Source: Bacteroidales bacterium
GTDB taxonomy: Bacteria; Bacteroidota; Bacteroidia; Bacteroidales; UBA932
Assembly (NCBI GenBank): GCA_017437755.1
Contig: JAFRXI010000006.1
Coordinates: 35,381 to 99,380 of the forward strand
Length of the DNA: 64,000 nt
Reading direction: 5' to 3'
Position numbers and translations under genes: made by a program
Shown here: one piece after another, positions 59,942 through 64,000 of the stretch
Layout of the letters: every line of letters begins with the position of its first letter
Position numbering within the stretch: the first letter of the stretch is position 1
Notes under the pieces: generated by a model
Databases searched by the model: none
The model's input: only the letters and a program-made list of their open reading frames with translations
What the model was told of the DNA's origin: nothing

Positions 59942-59951
59942 GTCCTCCTAT
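59942..59951 (-). promoter_or_regulatory. Strong Shine-Dalgarno before infC
   Basis: Minus-strand ATAGGAGGAC contains the perfect AGGAGG, 8 nt before the ATC start. Such a match is rare in this window, where most starts have none, and it decides the infC start. Confidence 0.75.
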
Positions 59952-59980
59952 AAATTAATTAAACATATAATTCCTTGCGG

Positions 59981-61939
59981 CTACGACAATTCTGCCTTCA
60001 CCGCTTCCTTTACATAATCCACGAAAGCGGACAAAGCCATCGACCCCTGGTCGACGCCCTCGCGCCTTACGGACACTGTCCCGTCGGCTACTTCCTTTTC
60101 GCCGACTATCACCAGCAGCGGGACCCTCATCAGGGATACCTCTCGGATTCTCTTGCCGAGTGTCTCGTTCCTGTCGTCTATGGAAGCGCGAATATCGGAA
60201 TAATTCAGGAATTCGCAAACTTTTTTTGCATAATCTGCATATTTTTCGCTGACTGGCAGCACTTTAACCTGGTCCGGGTGCAACCACAGGGGCAGGTGGC
60301 CGGCAGTATGCTCAAGCAGAACCGCCACAAAGCGCTCAATGGATCCGAAGGGTGCACGGTGGATCATGACGGGACGGTGACGTTCACCGTCAGCGCCCAC
60401 ATACTCCAGCTCGAACCTTTCGGGAAGGTTGTAGTCCACCTGGATCGTACCAAGCTGCCAGCTCCTTCCAATAGCGTCCTTCACCATGAAATCCAGCTTT
60501 GGGCCGTAGAAAGCAGCCTCGCCGGTCTCCACCACGTAAGGGAGACCCTTGGCCTTGGCGGCCTCGATGATCCCGCGTTCGGCCTTTTCCCAGTTCTCTT
60601 CACTGCCGATGTACTTCTCCTTGTTGTTGGGATCGCGAAGCGATACCTGGGCGGTGAATTTCTCGAACTTGAGGGTACGGAACACATAGAGGATAAGGTC
60701 GATGACCTTCTCGAATTCTTCCTGGAGCTGATCAGGGCGGCAGAACAGGTGGGCGTCGTCCTGGGTGAAGCCGCGGACCCTTGTAAGTCCGTGGAGTTCA
60801 CCGCTTTGCTCATAGCGGTATACGGTACCGAACTCGGCAAACCTCAGCGGAAGGTCCTTGTAGGAACGGGGGGCGCTGCGGTAGATCTCGCAGTGATGGG
60901 GACAGTTCATGGGCTTGAGCATGAACTCCTCCCCTTCCTGAGGGGTATGGATGGGCTGGAATGAATCCTTGCCGTATTTTGCGTAGTGCCCGGACGTTAC
61001 GTAGAGTTCCTTGGCGCCGATATGGGGGGTCACCACCGGTAGATATCCTATCTCTCCCTGCTTACGGCGGAGGAAGTTCTCCAGGGTGTTCCTCAGGACT
61101 GCTCCGCGGGGAAGCCACAGGGGAAGTCCTGCCCCCACCCTCTGCGAGAAGGTGAAAAGCTGCATTTCCTTGCCGATCTTGCGGTGATCCCTCTTCTTGG
61201 CCTCTTCCAGGACAACCAGATACTCGTCCAGGAGGGACTTCTTGGGGAAGGTGATTCCGTAGATACGGGTAAGCTGCTGGCGCTTTTCGTCTCCACGCCA
61301 GTAAGCACCGGCTATCGCCGTGAGTTTCACAGCCTTGATAAGGTCGGTGTTCTTGAGATGGGGACCGCGGCATAGGTCGGTGAATGCACCGTTGGTATAG
61401 TATGTTATGGTGCCGTCCTCAAGCTCGGAAATGAGCTCCTGCTTGTACTGGTCGCCCTTTTCACAGAAATAGTTCATGGCCTCGGCCTTGCTGACCTCCC
61501 TGCGGACGAAATCTTCCTTTCCGCGTGCCAGTTCCAGCATCTTCTTCTCGATCCTGGGAAGGTCGGCGTCGCTGATGGTCTGACCGCCGAGGTCCACGTC
61601 GTAATAGAACCCGTTCTCGACGGACGGGCCGATTCCGAACTTCACTCCGGGATAGAGGGCCTCAAGGGCCTCGGCCATAAGGTGCGACGATGAGTGCCAG
61701 AACACCTTCTTTCCCTCGTCGTCGTCCCATTTGAGAAGCCGCAGTTCGCAACTTTCCTCAATGGGGCGGGTCAGGTCTATCACGGTTCCCTTTGACATCT
61801 CGCTTTCACCGGGTTTCTTTATTGACACTGCCAGAACCTCTGCAGCCAGCCTGGGGCTTATGCCCATGGCGATCTCATAACCGGTAACGCCCTTCTCAAA
61901 GGACCTTACGCTGCCGTCGGGAAACTTAATATCTATCAT
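59981..61939 (-). CDS. thrS: Threonyl-tRNA synthetase
   Basis: 652-aa class II synthetase. Domains: TGS ([20 protein letters not shown]), editing domain ([17 protein letters not shown] near 90; the HxxxH-like metal pair) and catalytic core with [20 protein letters not shown], motif 2 [20 protein letters not shown] and motif 3 [13 protein letters not shown], then the anticodon-binding domain. First gene of thrS-infC-rpmI-rplT-lepB. Start at ATG 61939, giving the usual [10 protein letters not shown]-terminus. Confidence 0.97.
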   Translation of the reverse strand: MIDIKFPDGSVRSFEKGVTGYEIAMGISPRLAAEVLAVSIKKPGESEMSKGTVIDLTRPIEESCELRLLKWDDDEGKKVFWHSSSHLMAEALEALYPGVKFGIGPSVENGFYYDVDLGGQTISDADLPRIEKKMLELARGKEDFVRREVSKAEAMNYFCEKGDQYKQELISELEDGTITYYTNGAFTDLCRGPHLKNTDLIKAVKLTAIAGAYWRGDEKRQQLTRIYGITFPKKSLLDEYLVVLEEAKKRDHRKIGKEMQLFTFSQRVGAGLPLWLPRGAVLRNTLENFLRRKQGEIGYLPVVTPHIGAKELYVTSGHYAKYGKDSFQPIHTPQEGEEFMLKPMNCPHHCEIYRSAPRSYKDLPLRFAEFGTVYRYEQSGELHGLTRVRGFTQDDAHLFCRPDQLQEEFEKVIDLILYVFRTLKFEKFTAQVSLRDPNNKEKYIGSEENWEKAERGIIEAAKAKGLPYVVETGEAAFYGPKLDFMVKDAIGRSWQLGTIQVDYNLPERFELEYVGADGERHRPVMIHRAPFGSIERFVAVLLEHTAGHLPLWLHPDQVKVLPVSEKYADYAKKVCEFLNYSDIRASIDDRNETLGKRIREVSLMRVPLLVIVGEKEVADGTVSVRREGVDQGSMALSAFVDYVKEAVKAELS

Positions 61940-61973
61940 AGTAACATACATTTGGGCCTTTCAGGCCTCAGTT

Positions 61974-61995
61974 CAAACATAATCATGCAAAGGTA
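61974..61995 (-). promoter_or_regulatory. Two candidate -7 boxes for thrS
   Basis: TATGTTTG (61974-61981) and TACCTTTG (61988-61995) both match TAnnTTTG on the minus strand, 34 and 48 nt before the ATG. The leader between holds a short hairpin (GGCCT-GAA-AGGCC). They face the DUF4199 box at 62008. Confidence 0.5.
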
Positions 61996-62007
61996 GGAAT
62001 TTTTTTC

Positions 62008-62015
62008 TATCTTTG
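62008..62015 (+). promoter_or_regulatory. -7 promoter box TATCTTTG, 5 nt before the DUF4199 ATG
   Basis: Perfect TAnnTTTG match ending at 62015. Transcription would begin near the ATG at 62021, so the mRNA is probably leaderless. The GTG at 62015 lies inside the box and is not used. Confidence 0.6.
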
Positions 62016-62020
62016 TGACC

Positions 62021-62572
62021 ATGGAATCATACAATATGAAAGAAAAGATAAACGGCAGGATCATCTGGAATGCCGCTTCAAAAACCGGCCTCATCTTCGC
62101 CGCGGTAACAATAGCTTGCACCCTCCTCAAGAACGGAGCCGCCGCAATCATGTCGGGATTTTCCCTTACCATCACGGCGATCGTCTTATGGGCGCTGCAG
62201 TTCTTCGGCTGCATCTTCCTCATGCGTTTCTTCATGAAGAAACTCGTGTCGGACTTTGACGATGTGACCAATGCCGAAACTTTCAAGCTTGGCAGGAGGA
62301 TTGCCCTGTTCTCGGCGTTCCTGGTTGCCGGATTCAGCGCTATAATGGTTCTGGTCAAGCCGGAAACCATAACTGAAGCGTTCGATACCGCAATCGCCCA
62401 GTACTCGTCGATGCTGGATTCCAATTCGCTTTCCGCAATTGAATCCATGAAGGAGAACATGCCGGTCATCACCTTCTTCTCCACCTTCATATACTGCTTC
62501 CTGTACGGATACATCCTCTCTTTCATAATGTCCAGGTATTTCCCCGACAGCAATCCCTTCAAGAACGAATAA
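62021..62572 (+). CDS. DUF4199 membrane protein
   Basis: 183-aa protein with four predicted membrane segments (about 21-36, 42-65, 88-108, 147-168). The DUF4199 family is limited to Bacteroidota and usually sits before a GT2 glycosyltransferase, as here (9 nt gap). The WNAASKTGLIFAA start and LYGYILSFIMSRYFP end are characteristic. Function unknown; a link to lipid-carrier glycosylation is inferred. Confidence 0.85.
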   Translation: MESYNMKEKINGRIIWNAASKTGLIFAAVTIACTLLKNGAAAIMSGFSLTITAIVLWALQFFGCIFLMRFFMKKLVSDFDDVTNAETFKLGRRIALFSAFLVAGFSAIMVLVKPETITEAFDTAIAQYSSMLDSNSLSAIESMKENMPVITFFSTFIYCFLYGYILSFIMSRYFPDSNPFKNE

Positions 62573-62581
62573 CCTCCCGAT

Positions 62582-63532
62582 ATGGATCTTTCAGTAGTTG
62601 TACCCCTGTATAACGAAAGCGAATCGCTTCCGGAACTCGTAGCATGGATAGAAAGGGTGGTCGGAGAAAAGGGATGGTCCCATGAGATCATCCTTGCCGA
62701 TGACGGCAGCACCGACGGTTCGTGGGACACAATCCGTTCACTCTCAAAGGAATACCCTTCGGTAAGAGGCATATCGTTCCGCCGGAACTACGGAAAGTCC
62801 GCAGCCCTGTATGAAGGATTTGCCGCAGCCCAGGGGAAGGTGGTCATAACCATGGACGCTGACCTCCAGGATTCTCCCGACGAGATTCCGGAACTGTACC
62901 GGATGATTACCGAGGAGGGCTACGACGTGGTCTCCGGCTGGAAGCAGCACCGCAAGGACAACGCCGTCACCAAGAATCTCCCGTCAAAACTGTATAACTG
63001 GACCGCGCGCCGCGTAACCGGCATCAAGCTGCACGACATGAACTGCGGCCTCAAGGCCTATTCCTGCGAGGTCGTAAAGAACATCGAGGTTTACGGGGAG
63101 ATGCACCGCTACATTCCCTATCTGGCAAAGAATGCCGGATACGGCAAGATAGGAGAGATGCCCGTACATCACCAGAAGCGGAAATACGGAAAGAGCAAGT
63201 TCGGGATAGAACGTTTTGTAAACGGATTCCTGGATCTGATGTCGCTCTGGTTCCTGTCAAAGTTCGGCAAGAAGCCCATGCACTTTTTCGGGACCACCGG
63301 GATACTCATGTTCCTGGTGGGAGGAATAATGGCGGTATGGATAATCGTGGCCAAGCTGGTGCATCAGGCACAGGGCGTCAGGTATCGCGCGGTGACTGAC
63401 CAGCCGCTCTTCTACCTGGCCCTCGTCGCGGTCATCCTGGGTGTCATGCTGTTCCTTGCCGGTTTCCTCGGCGAAATGATTTCCCGCTCTTCCCCTGCCC
63501 GCAACGACTACAACATCAAGGACCGCATCTGA
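62582..63532 (+). CDS. GT2 glycosyltransferase, DPM1/DolP-mannosyltransferase-like
   Basis: 316-aa glycosyltransferase that probably adds a sugar to a polyprenyl phosphate. Fold and motifs: SVVVPLYNESESLPELV at the start, LADDGSTDGSWDTI (nucleotide binding), ITMDADLQDSPDE (DxD), HHQKRKYGKSKFGIERF (product-binding loop). Two membrane helices follow at about 235-260 and 275-298, as in GtrB/ArnC-like enzymes. Coupled to DUF4199. Confidence 0.9.
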   Translation: MDLSVVVPLYNESESLPELVAWIERVVGEKGWSHEIILADDGSTDGSWDTIRSLSKEYPSVRGISFRRNYGKSAALYEGFAAAQGKVVITMDADLQDSPDEIPELYRMITEEGYDVVSGWKQHRKDNAVTKNLPSKLYNWTARRVTGIKLHDMNCGLKAYSCEVVKNIEVYGEMHRYIPYLAKNAGYGKIGEMPVHHQKRKYGKSKFGIERFVNGFLDLMSLWFLSKFGKKPMHFFGTTGILMFLVGGIMAVWIIVAKLVHQAQGVRYRAVTDQPLFYLALVAVILGVMLFLAGFLGEMISRSSPARNDYNIKDRI

Positions 63533-63628
63533 TCAACCCTGATTGATCATCCCTTCCTGTCCCCCGGCAACCGCACCTGCCGCCGGGCATCTTGCACACC
63601 ATGGCTGCGTCCCACAAGGGCAGCAGAT

Positions 63629-63715
63629 AAATTGCAGTAAATCAATGATTAACGAGTTTTCCTGGTGGCCGGCCATACCACCAGGAAATTGCATAATCAA
63701 TTGTGAATCAGCAAG
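63629..63715 (+). repeat. Imperfect direct repeats around a stem-loop
   Basis: Two related segments, 63629-63656 and 63686-63715 (both begin AAATTGCA and contain AATCAAT), enclose an 11-bp stem TTTCCTGGTGG / CCACCAGGAAA (63658-63668 and 63678-63688). The stretch 63533-63900 has no credible gene; the stem may serve as the GT2 terminator. Confidence 0.5.
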
Positions 63716-63750
63716 TTTGGTGCTGCGTCACAAATAGCGTTCTTCGGTTT

Positions 63751-63823
63751 ATATCCACGTTCGGCATATCCACGTTCGGAGGCCTTTGGCCGACAGAAGG
63801 GGTCTGGGGAATGCTTTCCCCAG
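63751..63823 (+). repeat. Diverged inverted copy of the 121-bp repeat
   Basis: Positions 63775-63823 match the reverse complement of the core of the 32611 array: TTCGGAG, then CGACAGAAGGGGT, then a hairpin CTGGGGAA-TGCT-TTCCCCAG. The second small hairpin is GGCC-TTT-GGCC here in place of GAC-GAA-GTC. Just before it, ATATCCACGTTCGG is repeated twice at a 15-bp spacing (63751 and 63766). Confidence 0.7.
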
Positions 63824-63870
63824 TATTTTAATGTTCTTCGGGTTATGGCCGCCAGGCTATAAACGAAGAA

Positions 63871-63898
63871 CCCCGGGCATCCGTTTGGATGTCCGGGG
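63871..63898 (-). terminator. Terminator of the rRNA operon
   Basis: 12-bp stem CCCCGGGCATCC / GGATGTCCGGGG (one G-T pair) with loop GTTT, about 10 nt after the 5S rRNA 3' end on the minus strand, followed by TTCTTCGTTT. Confidence 0.75.
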
Positions 63899-63907
63899 GT
63901 CCGAAGA

Positions 63908-64000
<93 letters not shown>

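Noticed and set aside
63543-63737. Open frame of 64 aa before the rRNA operon
   Set aside because: Proline-, serine- and cysteine-containing random-like translation that crosses the stem-loop and direct repeats; no start signal.

Overview
The window is about 64 kb of a compact, GC-rich Bacteroidota (most likely Bacteroidales) chromosome. Evidence for this: many genes are preceded by the Bacteroidota -7 promoter box TAnnTTTG; Shine-Dalgarno sequences are mostly absent; and several lineage-restricted families occur (DUF4295 next to rpmG/rpmB, DUF4199 next to a glycosyltransferase, DUF4296, DUF3575 with a FimB/Mfa2-like lipoprotein, a Porin_10-like outer-membrane protein, FISUMP-like lipoprotein, membrane-anchored TPR/LuxR regulator, two-ExbD Ton system). 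Genus cannot be fixed from this stretch. No phage, insertion sequence, CRISPR array or integrated element was seen; it reads as core chromosome with a few accessory islands.

Layout. 1-7.8 kb: a partial APH-type phosphotransferase (minus), then a plus-strand run pncB, an exported L7/L12-like protein, a large porin, a lytic transglycosylase and a GDPD lipoprotein. 7.8-16.5 kb: M13 peptidase plus FtsX-like permease, a YczE-like/BASS-like membrane pair, and a minus-strand cluster (pyrE, SRPBCC, RsmF-like methyltransferase, TPR protein), with a NUDIX gene divergent from pyrE. 16.5-26.8 kb: plus-strand housekeeping (queA, dprA, tatD, ansA), the Ton energisation operon exbB-4TM-exbD-exbD closed by a good terminator, an EEP hydrolase, then asnS-udk-TonB-like. 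26.8-32.5 kb: minus-strand S41 protease, dCMP deaminase, acyl-CoA ligase and an unrecognised 684-aa protein.

32.6-32.95 kb is a gene-free array of three 121-bp repeats. 33-39.5 kb is an accessory region: nucleosidase-like gene, GH78 rhamnosidase and 2-hydroxyacid dehydrogenase, then two LuxR-type regulators bracketing a FISUMP-like lipoprotein. 39.6-44.2 kb: tRNA-Arg, rpmF-yceD, typA divergent from guaA, tRNA-Leu. 44.2-47.1 kb: a surface-protein operon (zincin-like lipoprotein, DUF3575, FimB/Mfa2-like). 47.2-54.2 kb: operon ftsY-pheT-DUF4296-amidohydrolase-radical SAM-deoC. 54.2-56.5 kb: NfeD-like, flotillin and XRE regulator. 56.6-61.9 kb: rpmB-rpmG-DUF4295 and the translation operon thrS-infC-rpmI-rplT-lepB. 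62-63.5 kb: DUF4199 and GT2. The right edge holds the 3' part of a 5S rRNA (minus), the end of an rRNA operon, with a further diverged copy of the repeat in its flank.

The points most worth following are: infC apparently starting at an AUC codon behind an unusually strong Shine-Dalgarno; a secreted protein made almost only of an L7/L12 C-terminal domain; a structured repeat family (three tandem copies plus a distant inverted copy with compensatory hairpin changes); two genes whose -7 box lies 5 nt before the start codon, suggesting leaderless mRNAs; and the locally paired LuxR regulators. I found no clear evidence of a wholly new multi-gene system.
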